A DNA stretch of 64,000 nt from Aquabacterium fontiphilum (GTDB lineage Bacteria; Pseudomonadota; Gammaproteobacteria; Burkholderiales; Burkholderiaceae_C), in NCBI RefSeq assembly GCF_009909205.1, contig NZ_JAAAPN010000002.1, positions 1 through 64,000 on the forward strand. The letters are read 5' to 3'. The position numbers and the translations under genes were made by a program. This document shows, piece by piece, positions 18,601 through 25,109 of the stretch (within the stretch, counting starts at the first letter, position 1; each line of letters starts with the position of its first letter). A model generated the notes under the pieces. That model did not search any database, was not told the DNA's origin, and saw only the letters and a program-made list of their open reading frames with translations.

Positions 18601-19936
18601 TGTGGCTGCGCAGATCGTGCTTGACAGCCTGGACCTGGATGCATGGTCGACGGTGCTGGCCGGGCTGTCGCCATCGGGCACACCCGCGGCTGGCACGCCC
18701 GCCTCCGGCATGGCGCCCGAGGCTGTCTGGCTGCCTGACACGCTGAGCCTGCGCGCTGACCGCCTGACGCTGCGCCAGCGCACCCTGGACGACGTGACGG
18801 CCACCCTGGCCCACCCCAGCCCTGGCGTGTGGCGGCTGCAGCTGGACGCGCGCCAGGCGGCCGGTCAGATCGAGTGGTTGCCGGAATCGGGGCCGCTGGC
18901 CGAGCGTGGCCCGGCCGGGCACCGCCTGGTGGCGCGCCTGTCGCGTCTGTCCATTCCGCCGGCCGAGGCCCAGGCGCTGCAGCAGCAGGCCACCGAGCGC
19001 CTGATGGCCCCGGATGCCTCGCCCATGCCGGCGCTGGACGTGGTGGTGGAGCAGTTCGACTGGCGCGGGCTGCCGCTGGGGCGGTTCGAGGTCGAGGCCG
19101 TGAACCGCCGCGTGGCCAGCGGGACGCCCGTGGCCCTGCCGGAATGGCGCCTGACTCGGCTACGCTTGTCAGGGCCCGAGGCGCAGCTCAACGCCACCGG
19201 CAACTGGACCATGCTGGGCGCCCAGCGTGACAGCGCTGGCCGTAACCTGCCGCGCTCGGCGTTCAGCTTCACGCTGGATGTGCACAACGGCGGGGCGTTG
19301 CTGGCGCGACTCGGCTTGCCGCAGACAGTGCGTGGCGGCAAGGGGCAGCTGGCAGGCAACGTGGCCTGGCAGGGGGCGCCGCTCGAGCCGGACGCCGACT
19401 CCATGAGTGGCGAGATCAAGGTTCGCATCAACCAGGGGCAGTTTCTGAAGGTCGATCCGGGCGCGGCCAAGCTACTGGGCGTGCTGAGCCTGCAGGCGCT
19501 GCCGCGTCGACTGGTGCTCGACTTCCGCGACGTGTTCCAGGAGGGTTTCGCCTTTGACGCCATCGACGGCGATGTGCAGATCCAGCGGGGTGTGGCCCGC
19601 ACGCGCAACCTGCGCATGCGCGGCGTGCAGGCCGTGGTGCTGATGGAAGGGCAGGCCAACATCCGCGATGAGACACAGGATCTGCAGGTCTACGTCGTGC
19701 CCGATTTCAACGCCGGAGGCGCCTCGTTGGCGTACGCAGCGATCAACCCCGTCGTGGGCTTGGGCACCTTCGTGGCGCAGATGCTGCTGCGCAAGCAGGT
19801 GGCTGACGCGGGCACGCAGGTCTTCCACGTGAGTGGCCCCTGGAGCGATCCACAGGTGGTGCGGGTATTGGGCCCCCGCCCGTCGGAGGGGGGAACGAAC
19901 CCGGCACAATCGGGGTCTGCTGCAGGCTCGCCTTGA
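15626..19936 (+). CDS. YhdP family (AsmA-like) envelope protein
   Basis: A 1436-residue protein of the YhdP/TIGR02099 family, one of the AsmA-like proteins implicated in moving phospholipids across the periplasm to the outer membrane. A single N-terminal membrane anchor lies at residues 42-65. The rest is the long repetitive beta-rich groove typical of the group, ending in an AsmA-like C-terminal domain (LGVLSLQALPRRLVLDFRD, VVGLGTFVAQMLL). The gene diverges from glnE, an arrangement often seen in Burkholderiales. Its end lies 27 bases before the thioredoxin-like gene. Very long ORFs on the opposite strand are composition shadows. Confidence 0.88.
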   Translation: MPATVSETDESVQAPRRTWPARWARALTWGSARAAWRLTRWGLLLAGVLGMLATVGWMVLLWVILPRAGDWRVDLEEQATRALGVPVQIGAVQGARQGIWPTVTLRDVVLLDAQKRPGLTLPEVSARVSLATLSPWAWLDGQLRLGELVLRAPALAVRRDRNGRIHVAGLMLPEGGTADGADDRRGLDWVLTQARIRIENGQVDWTDAYLGAPTLALREVDLRLRNRMGLGRRWHELTVSATPPADVGQRFSARADLAQPWLTRPSDWRAWSGTVTARWPQVDVRRWRDHIRLPVAVLAGRGSLAADLTIDRGRAGQARVTAQVSGLRLRLREGLPELALRQLDGTLLMAHADGETVLGWQQLQFTLADGSAWPRSDARLAWREAEGRFQASRLDLAVLAELADRLPLPEVWHRQLADLAPAGVLQDLDWRWLGPAQTPTTYQLNARAQGLRLQEGDVQSGRPGLAQADLTVRATQDGGEATVAMRQGWLSFPGVFEEPRIPVEQLQAEVSWRASGPADARAWEVWVRRARFANADASGELEGQWRTSRPGENAADGQALGGLPGWLRLNGRLDQAQATRVWRYLPLSIPADTRNYVRQAFLAGVGEGVRFEVEGQLHDFPFKDDVGGRFRVDVPLRDVVMDYVPPALLGLTADAPRGIWPAMSELRGMLRFSGQRMLVEQASGRLASSGGGRFMLSGVTGRIDNLGDDDPRLSVEGEGRGPLDDALRFLARSPVGGWTGHVLDDARAAGSAAMSLKLDIPLNRTDDTTVRGEVRLAETDQAALTLNAGVPAMRQIRGVIGFTERRLSVKAQAQVWGESMQVQGERGDDGITRFNASGRMSAQGLRQASEYPMLARLATRLKGDAPVSVQVQVGEARGRQGLPHAEVVVRSSLQGMAADLPAPMNKPAQAVWPLEVRHTQEDSAGLRDGLVVDLGNPRALPMTAAAMPWLRADVRWARAAVGQAAELERGSVMLLQADAQAPTRVQPLPARGVAAQIVLDSLDLDAWSTVLAGLSPSGTPAAGTPASGMAPEAVWLPDTLSLRADRLTLRQRTLDDVTATLAHPSPGVWRLQLDARQAAGQIEWLPESGPLAERGPAGHRLVARLSRLSIPPAEAQALQQQATERLMAPDASPMPALDVVVEQFDWRGLPLGRFEVEAVNRRVASGTPVALPEWRLTRLRLSGPEAQLNATGNWTMLGAQRDSAGRNLPRSAFSFTLDVHNGGALLARLGLPQTVRGGKGQLAGNVAWQGAPLEPDADSMSGEIKVRINQGQFLKVDPGAAKLLGVLSLQALPRRLVLDFRDVFQEGFAFDAIDGDVQIQRGVARTRNLRMRGVQAVVLMEGQANIRDETQDLQVYVVPDFNAGGASLAYAAINPVVGLGTFVAQMLLRKQVADAGTQVFHVSGPWSDPQVVRVLGPRPSEGGTNPAQSGSAAGSP

Positions 19937-19963
19937 GTTGTTTGCCCCACAGGTGCCGTTCCG

Positions 19964-20473
19964 ATGGTCTTGACGCGTCGTTCCCTTCTTCTGAGCATCC
20001 CCGTCTTGCCGGCTGCGCTGAGCGGCTGCGAGTGGGAGTCCCGCCCCAAGGTGCCCGATGTGCCATTCGTGCAGATCGACGGCAGCAAGCATCGGCTGGC
20101 CGATCTGACCGGCCGCGTCATGGTGATCAATTTCTGGGCCACGAGCTGCAGCACCTGCGTGCGCGAGATGCCCCACATCGTCGCGACCCACCGCCAGTTC
20201 CAGGCCCAGGGCCTGGAGACGCTGGCCGTGGCCATGCAATATGACCCGCCGGCCTATGTGATGTCGTTCGCGCGCAGCCGCGAGCTGCCATTTCGGGTCA
20301 TCATGGACCACACGGGCGAGTTCGCGCGCTCGTTCGGCCCGGTTCAGCTCACGCCTACCACCTTTGTGGTCAACCGCCGGGGCGAAATCGTCAAGCGCTA
20401 CATTGGCGAGCCGGATTTCGATGCGATGAACAAGCTCATCGCCAAGCTGCTGGCGGAGCCGAAACCGGCCTGA
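19964..20473 (+). CDS. TlpA-like thioredoxin-fold lipoprotein/disulfide reductase
   Basis: A 169-residue secreted thioredoxin-fold protein. The N-terminus has a hydrophobic signal ending in the lipobox AALSGC (Cys22), so it is probably membrane-anchored in the periplasm. The AhpC/TlpA core reads VMVINFWATSCSTCVREMP, with the redox motif CSTC (62-65). The cis-Pro region is in VQLTPTTFVVNRRGEIVK. Family members reduce periplasmic disulfides, for example in cytochrome c maturation; the specific target is unknown. It follows the yhdP-like gene by 27 bases and may share its transcript. Confidence 0.88.
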   Translation: MVLTRRSLLLSIPVLPAALSGCEWESRPKVPDVPFVQIDGSKHRLADLTGRVMVINFWATSCSTCVREMPHIVATHRQFQAQGLETLAVAMQYDPPAYVMSFARSRELPFRVIMDHTGEFARSFGPVQLTPTTFVVNRRGEIVKRYIGEPDFDAMNKLIAKLLAEPKPA

Positions 20474-20489
20474 TCAGCGCCCCGCCGGA

Positions 20490-21713
20490 TCACATCACCC
20501 GGGTCAGCTCGTAGACCAGGGCAGAGGGCAGCGAGGTGGCGATGGCGTCGCGTCCCACACGGGCCATGCCGGTGTGGCTGACGGCTGCAATCTCGAAAGT
20601 GCGGCCTTCGTCGAGCAGTTCGATGAAGACGAATTCGGGTACCTCGCGGCGGATGCCGTCGAACAGATGCTCCAGCCGCGTGCCGCGCAGGGCGCTCTCG
20701 AACACGATGGCGTGTGGCAGGCCCTCCTGACAGAAGGCCTGTGCCTCATTGACGGAATGAACGAAGTCAAGCACCAAGCCCATGGCCTTGAGCGACTCGC
20801 GTACCTGCACGCGGACGTCGCGGCGGCTCGCCACCACCAGCACATGGCTGCCGGCCAGTGGCTTGGAGTTGACCGAATCGACGAAGTCGTGCGCGTCTTG
20901 TGCGTGCATGACCTCCTCGAAAGTGGCTGTCACGGTCGTGGGGAACTCGATGCTCACCGTGGCGTGAACACCATCGATCTGTCGCTCGACGATGAGGCCC
21001 AGTGTCCGGGCGGTTTCTTCCAGCAGATGCCAGTGCAGGGTGCTGAGCCGCTCTGTGAGGCCGTCCATGTCGGCTGTGGTGGGCTGGTCACTGGGCTGGT
21101 GCTGGATGCGGCAGACCAGGCGGGCCCGCTCAGGCCAGTTGCGCATCGTGACCTGCAGGTCAACCGCCCCGACGGTGGTGGGAATCCACCAGTCCACCAG
21201 CGCATTGAGCAGGGCAAACAGCATGGAGGCGTCGAGTCTCACCTCGGCCGGGCGCAGCGCCTGGGTCAGCCGGATGCCATGGGCGTGCAGTTCGCGCGCC
21301 CGGTAGGCCAGCACGCTCTGCAAGGTGTTGGTGAGGTGGACGCGCTCGTGCGACTGGCGGATGCGCCCAGATGCCAGGCGTGCCATTTGCTGACACAGCA
21401 GACCAGCCTGACGGGCACGGTCGATCTCGTCGCGCAGCGCACGCAAGCCCTGGCGGTCAATGCGGCCCGTGGTGTTGAGGGTGGTGACGCGCTCAAGTGC
21501 CGCCGTCAGCGGTTCGGCCAGTTCACGCCCGACCTGCGCGATCAGCGCCTGCCAGCGCAGCGCCGGGTCGGCCTCGGGGTCAGGCGACGCAGGCGGCGCA
21601 GCCTCGGTCGATGGCGTCATGGCCAGCGACAGGGCTTCGTGCAGGGGAGGGTCGGAGGGCAGATTCATGCGCAACGGGGCCGCTTGCATGTGCCGCGGCG
21701 ATGGGGTGAGCAC
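20490..21713 (-). CDS. Degenerate histidine-kinase-like protein with receiver-like C-terminus
   Basis: A 407-residue soluble protein of unknown function. Residues ~55-115 are helical and resemble a kinase dimerisation domain, but the position of the phospho-accepting His reads GRELAEPLTAALERV, with no HE/HD. Residues ~125-265 look like a degraded HATPase (LDASMLFALLNALVDWWIP replaces the N-box asparagines). Residues ~285-400 resemble a receiver domain (GSHVLVVASRRDVRVQVRES), but the acidic pocket is not evident. It may be a pseudokinase or scaffold. The start is uncertain: GTG 21713, ATG 21689 and ATG 21668 are all possible and none has a clear ribosome-binding site. Confidence 0.6.
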   Translation of the reverse strand: MLTPSPRHMQAAPLRMNLPSDPPLHEALSLAMTPSTEAAPPASPDPEADPALRWQALIAQVGRELAEPLTAALERVTTLNTTGRIDRQGLRALRDEIDRARQAGLLCQQMARLASGRIRQSHERVHLTNTLQSVLAYRARELHAHGIRLTQALRPAEVRLDASMLFALLNALVDWWIPTTVGAVDLQVTMRNWPERARLVCRIQHQPSDQPTTADMDGLTERLSTLHWHLLEETARTLGLIVERQIDGVHATVSIEFPTTVTATFEEVMHAQDAHDFVDSVNSKPLAGSHVLVVASRRDVRVQVRESLKAMGLVLDFVHSVNEAQAFCQEGLPHAIVFESALRGTRLEHLFDGIRREVPEFVFIELLDEGRTFEIAAVSHTGMARVGRDAIATSLPSALVYELTRVM

Positions 21714-21802
21714 AAAGTGTTACGGTTCCGGCGCGTCCTGTCTATCCCATGCATGGGTGAGCCCCAGCATGCTGGCAGCCGCACAGACAGCGAGGTGAAT
21801 GC

Positions 21803-22417
21803 ATGAGAACAGGTAAATGGGGCCGGGCAGCTGGCTGTTGGATGGCTGGCGCGGCCCTGCTCGCGACGGCGGGGTGCTCGCCGGAACTGAACTGGCGCGA
21901 GGTGCAGGTGGCGTCTGGCCAGGGGCTGGTGGCCATGTTTCCCTGCAAGCCGCAGACGCACGAGCGCACGCTGACGCTGCCTGGCCTGCCGCAACCGGTC
22001 GCCGTCAGCATGCAGTCTTGCCAGACGGGGCAGACCACCTGGGCCGTCAGCCATGTGGAGACGGATTCGCCCCAGGCCATGGCCGACCTGCTGACGCGCT
22101 GGCCGCAATTGACACGCGAGAACCTGGCTGAGGCGGCGCGGCAACTGCCTGTGGCGCGCCAGGTGGCGGTGGAGGGGCCCACGCCGGTGACCGTGCCGGG
22201 CATGACACCTCAGGCCGCGGCGGGCGCATGGCGCTACGTGACCGAGCGGCCGGATGGCTCGGGCCGCCCATTCAAGGTCGAGGTGCAGGCGTGGCATTTT
22301 GCCCACGGCATGCACGTCTACCAGGCGTCCGTCTGGCGTCCGGCCGACGCACCACCTGACCCAAGTGGGGAGGATGTGGCGAAAGCCTTCTTCGATGGCT
22401 TCCAATTTCGGCCATGA
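21803..22417 (+). CDS. Hypothetical lipoprotein
   Basis: A 204-residue secreted protein with a lipoprotein signal ending ATAGC (Cys25). The mature part has a paired-cysteine pattern (FPCKPQT at ~48 and MQSCQTGQ at ~72) and a C-terminal FDGFQF typical of small periplasmic DUF-type lipoproteins. No enzyme motif is visible and I do not recognise the family. GAGGTG lies just upstream of the ATG. It diverges from the degenerate kinase gene and stands 21 bases before the EIIA-Man gene, so it could be cotranscribed with the PTS genes. Confidence 0.65.
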   Translation: MRTGKWGRAAGCWMAGAALLATAGCSPELNWREVQVASGQGLVAMFPCKPQTHERTLTLPGLPQPVAVSMQSCQTGQTTWAVSHVETDSPQAMADLLTRWPQLTRENLAEAARQLPVARQVAVEGPTPVTVPGMTPQAAAGAWRYVTERPDGSGRPFKVEVQAWHFAHGMHVYQASVWRPADAPPDPSGEDVAKAFFDGFQFRP

Positions 22418-22438
22418 GCCGCCGATAATCCGGCCCGT

Positions 22439-22897
22439 ATGCCCGGTTTGCTGATCATTGCGCACGCCCCGCTGGCTTCTGCCCTGAAGCTGGCTGCCCA
22501 GCATTGTTTTCCGGATGTGGGGGGGCAGCTGCAGGCGCTCGACGTGCCGGCCAACCTGCCCCGCGACGAGCTCGAGGCGCAGGCCAGGCAGATGCTCGGC
22601 GCACTGGTGGAGGCAGACCCGCGCGGCGAGGCCCTGGTGCTGGCCGACGTGTTCGGAGCCACCCCATGCAACATCGTCCAACGTCTGGCCGATGGCGTGC
22701 AGGTCAAGGTCGTCACGGGCGTGAACGTGCCCATGCTGTGGCGCGCCCTGAACTATGCTGGCGAGCCACTCGACCAGCTCATCCTGCGCGCCGTTGCGGG
22801 CGGTACCCAGGGCGTGATGCAGGTGGCCAGCAGCCGTCCACAGAATCAGGCCATTCACCCCACCCATGATCAAGACCACCGTCACCATCAGCAATAA
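22439..22897 (+). CDS. PTS EIIA component, mannose family
   Basis: A 152-residue EIIA-Man domain protein. The active-site His is His9 in LLIIAHAPLAS, and the later motif LVLADVFGATPCN (about 66-78) is the standard EIIA-Man signature. In Betaproteobacteria a free EIIA-Man with HPr and EI forms a regulatory phosphorelay rather than a sugar importer; that role is inferred. The last ~22 residues, including a His-rich tail, lie in the part that overlaps HPr by 32 bases, beyond the normal family length. The next gene is HPr; no EI or permease is present. Confidence 0.88.
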   Translation: MPGLLIIAHAPLASALKLAAQHCFPDVGGQLQALDVPANLPRDELEAQARQMLGALVEADPRGEALVLADVFGATPCNIVQRLADGVQVKVVTGVNVPMLWRALNYAGEPLDQLILRAVAGGTQGVMQVASSRPQNQAIHPTHDQDHRHHQQ

Positions 22898-23135
22898 GCT
22901 GGGCCTGCACGCGCGCGCGTCGGCCAAATTCACCAAGCTGGCCAGCAGCTTCCCGTGTCAGGTGCACATGAGTCGCGGCGACCGACGCATCAACGCCAAA
23001 AGCATCATGGGCGTGATGATGCTCGCCGCCGGCATCGGCACGCAGGTCGAAATCGAATGCGACGGCGAGCGTGAACAGGAAGCCATGCAGGCGCTGGTGG
23101 ACCTGGTGAACGACAAGTTCGGTGAAGGTGAGTGA
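22866..23135 (+). CDS. ptsH: Phosphocarrier protein HPr
   Basis: An 89-residue HPr. The phosphorylated His15 lies in KLGLHARAS, and the regulatory site Ser46 is in INAKSIMGVMMLAA. The full length and the KFGEGE end are normal. It would carry phosphate from EI to EIIA-Man encoded just upstream. Its ATG lies inside the end of the EIIA gene (32-base overlap), implying coupled translation. The usual downstream ptsI is absent: after 181 non-coding bases comes an unrelated outer-membrane protein gene. Confidence 0.95.
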   Translation: MIKTTVTISNKLGLHARASAKFTKLASSFPCQVHMSRGDRRINAKSIMGVMMLAAGIGTQVEIECDGEREQEAMQALVDLVNDKFGEGE

Positions 23136-23316
23136 GGGTTATCCCTGTTTTTTGATCGACGGTGCCGCGCGTTGTGGTGTGAGGCCGACACATGTTTTCA
23201 CACCTGACCGAATAACGGGGCACAGTAAACCCCCACTTGGGTTTCGGCATTTGCTGCCGATACTCCCGTTTCCGATCTTTCTACACATTCGCTTTCAGCA
23301 TCAAGGAGTACCGCTC

Positions 23317-24396
23317 ATGACCTCCACCCGTGTTGGTTCGGCCCGCACCCATTCCTCGACCCTGCGCCTGGCTGCATGCGCCCTTGCCGCGCTGGCCTGC
23401 GCTTCGGCTGGTGCGGCCGAGAACGGCGGTCAGCGTTACTCAGCCGGCATCGGTGGCAGCGACATGACGGCGCCGCTGATGCCGGGCTGGTACTTCCAGG
23501 CGCCGGTGGTGGCGTATCACGCGAAGAAGATCAAGGGTGACAACGGGAAGCAGGCGACGGCGCACATCACCAACTCAGAACTCCTGCCGGGCGGTCCATA
23601 CCGCGCCAAGGTGGGCCTTGAGGCGGACGTGCGCGCGGTTCAACCTCGTCTCACCTACCTCGACAACACCCGACTGTTTGGCGGCAACATCGGCTTCACG
23701 ATGATGCTGCCGCTTGTTCAGCGCAAAGGCAACTTCACGCTGACGTCGGGCGTGCCCGAACCACTTAACTCCATCTTTCAGGTCCAGGCGGGGCTCAACG
23801 AGGTGGCCGATGGCCTGAGCGGCCGTGTCACCGGCATCGGCGATCTGGAGATCGGCGGCATCATTCACTGGGAACTGGCCGACAACCAGGCCATGACGCT
23901 GGTGAACACCTTCGTCATTCCCACGGGGGACTACAAGGCCGAACGCCGCTTGAATCCGGGTTTTGGCAACTTCTACACCTTCCGCCCGTCGCTGCAGTAT
24001 TCCTACATCGGTGAGGGCTGGGATTTTGGCGTGCGCACGGTGCTGTCGTTCAACACGCGCAACAAGGACACCGGCTACCGCTCGGGCAATGTGGCCAACG
24101 TCGACTTCCAGTTGATGAAGTTCGTGACGGACGACATCCGTGTGGGCTTGCAGGGCTTTGCGGTCAAGCAGTTCCAGAGCGATTCCCAGGACCTGTCCGG
24201 GCTGTCCGGAGACCTGCAGAAGGAGATCATCAACGGCAACCGCATGCGCGGCTATGGCCTCGGCCCGGCTGTGGGCTGGCTCAAGGATGGCGGCGACATG
24301 ATGGTGGAAGGCAAGTTCATCAAGGAATTCGGTGCGCGCAACCGTACCGAAGGCCAGGCTTTCTGGCTGACGGTGTCCAAGCCGCTGGGCCTGTGA
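23317..24396 (+). CDS. MetA/SphA-like outer-membrane protein (phenol-degradation-type meta family)
   Basis: A 359-residue exported protein. A signal peptide covers residues 1-~33 (AALACASAGAA). The mature protein is rich in alternating aromatic strands (GFTMMLPL, TFRPSLQYSYIG, WDFGVRTVLSFNT, AFWLTVSKPLGL) and ends in a terminal strand, as in outer-membrane beta-barrels. The family (COG4313-type) is often annotated as phenol-degradation meta protein or SphA, probably a channel for hydrophobic compounds. The ATG at 23317 follows AAGGAG with good spacing; the open frame reaches back to 23122 without coding signs. The 181 bases upstream hold weak inverted repeats only. Confidence 0.78.
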   Translation: MTSTRVGSARTHSSTLRLAACALAALACASAGAAENGGQRYSAGIGGSDMTAPLMPGWYFQAPVVAYHAKKIKGDNGKQATAHITNSELLPGGPYRAKVGLEADVRAVQPRLTYLDNTRLFGGNIGFTMMLPLVQRKGNFTLTSGVPEPLNSIFQVQAGLNEVADGLSGRVTGIGDLEIGGIIHWELADNQAMTLVNTFVIPTGDYKAERRLNPGFGNFYTFRPSLQYSYIGEGWDFGVRTVLSFNTRNKDTGYRSGNVANVDFQLMKFVTDDIRVGLQGFAVKQFQSDSQDLSGLSGDLQKEIINGNRMRGYGLGPAVGWLKDGGDMMVEGKFIKEFGARNRTEGQAFWLTVSKPLGL

Positions 24397-24439
24397 GACC
24401 GTTGATCTGACTGCCTGCTCAGGCTACAGGAGTGGCGCC

Positions 24440-25096
24440 ATGAATGCTCAAGCCTTGTCTGTTTGCGAGGACGCGATGCTGACGCGTCGTCAGTGGCTGT
24501 CGTTGGCCGCAGGGGCGGCCTGCCTGCCGTTGAGCGCGCCCGCCCATGCCGATTACGAGCTCGAGGGCGTTCGGCTGGAAGACTCGATGACCGCCTACGG
24601 GCAAAAGCTGGTGCTCAATGGCGCGGGTGTGCGACGACGGGGGTATCACAAGTCGGATGTGGTCGCCTTGTACCTGCCAGAGCGTCGCACCACGCCGGAA
24701 GCCATCTACAAGCTCGACGGCGTACGGCGCATCCAGCTCAACCTGCTGCGCGACCTGTCGTCGTCAACCATCAGCCGCGTGTTCCTGTCGGACTTCAAGC
24801 AGGTGGCCACGGACGAGGAGTTCAAGAAGCTCATCGAGCCGTTGGGCATGATTGGCGCGGCGTATGCCAACATCCGGCGGGTGTCCAAGGGCGATGTGGT
24901 CAATCTGGACTGGGTGCCCGGCCGGGGCTGGATGGCCACCCACAATGGCCGTCAGCTGTCGAGCGTCGATGGCGTACTGGCCATCAAGGACGAACTGGCC
25001 TACCAGATCTACCTGCGCATGTACCTGGGCAACGCGGCCTCGGCAGAGTTGCGCAACGGTTTGCTGGGGCTGACCAAGCTGGAGCGGGCGAGCTGA
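24440..25096 (+). CDS. Chalcone-isomerase-like secreted protein
   Basis: A 218-residue exported protein of the bacterial chalcone-isomerase-like family. The N-terminus has LTRRQWLSLAAGAACLPLS and an AHA cleavage site near residue 37, possibly Tat-type. The mature domain starts ELEGVRLEDSMTAYGQKLVLNGAGVR and includes VVALYLPER and IKDELAYQIYLRMYLG, characteristic of the family. Bacterial members are periplasmic and their substrate is unknown; a lipid-binding role is possible. GGAG lies 8 bases before ATG 24440; ATG 24476 is an alternative. It follows the outer-membrane protein gene by 43 bases and converges with the M48 protease gene. Confidence 0.82.
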   Translation: MNAQALSVCEDAMLTRRQWLSLAAGAACLPLSAPAHADYELEGVRLEDSMTAYGQKLVLNGAGVRRRGYHKSDVVALYLPERRTTPEAIYKLDGVRRIQLNLLRDLSSSTISRVFLSDFKQVATDEEFKKLIEPLGMIGAAYANIRRVSKGDVVNLDWVPGRGWMATHNGRQLSSVDGVLAIKDELAYQIYLRMYLGNAASAELRNGLLGLTKLERAS

Positions 25097-25109
25097 TCCG
25101 GCGCGCCTG

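Noticed and set aside
16343-18922. 859-residue minus-strand ORF opposite the yhdP-like gene
   Set aside because: Antisense shadow rich in Arg, His, Gln and Ala with no motif; the plus-strand frame has a membrane anchor and family features.
23136-23316. Inverted repeats (GGTGTGA/TCACACC and AAACCC/GGGTTT) after ptsH as a terminator or riboswitch
   Set aside because: Arms are short, there is no T-run and no recognised riboswitch consensus; treated as chance-level structure.
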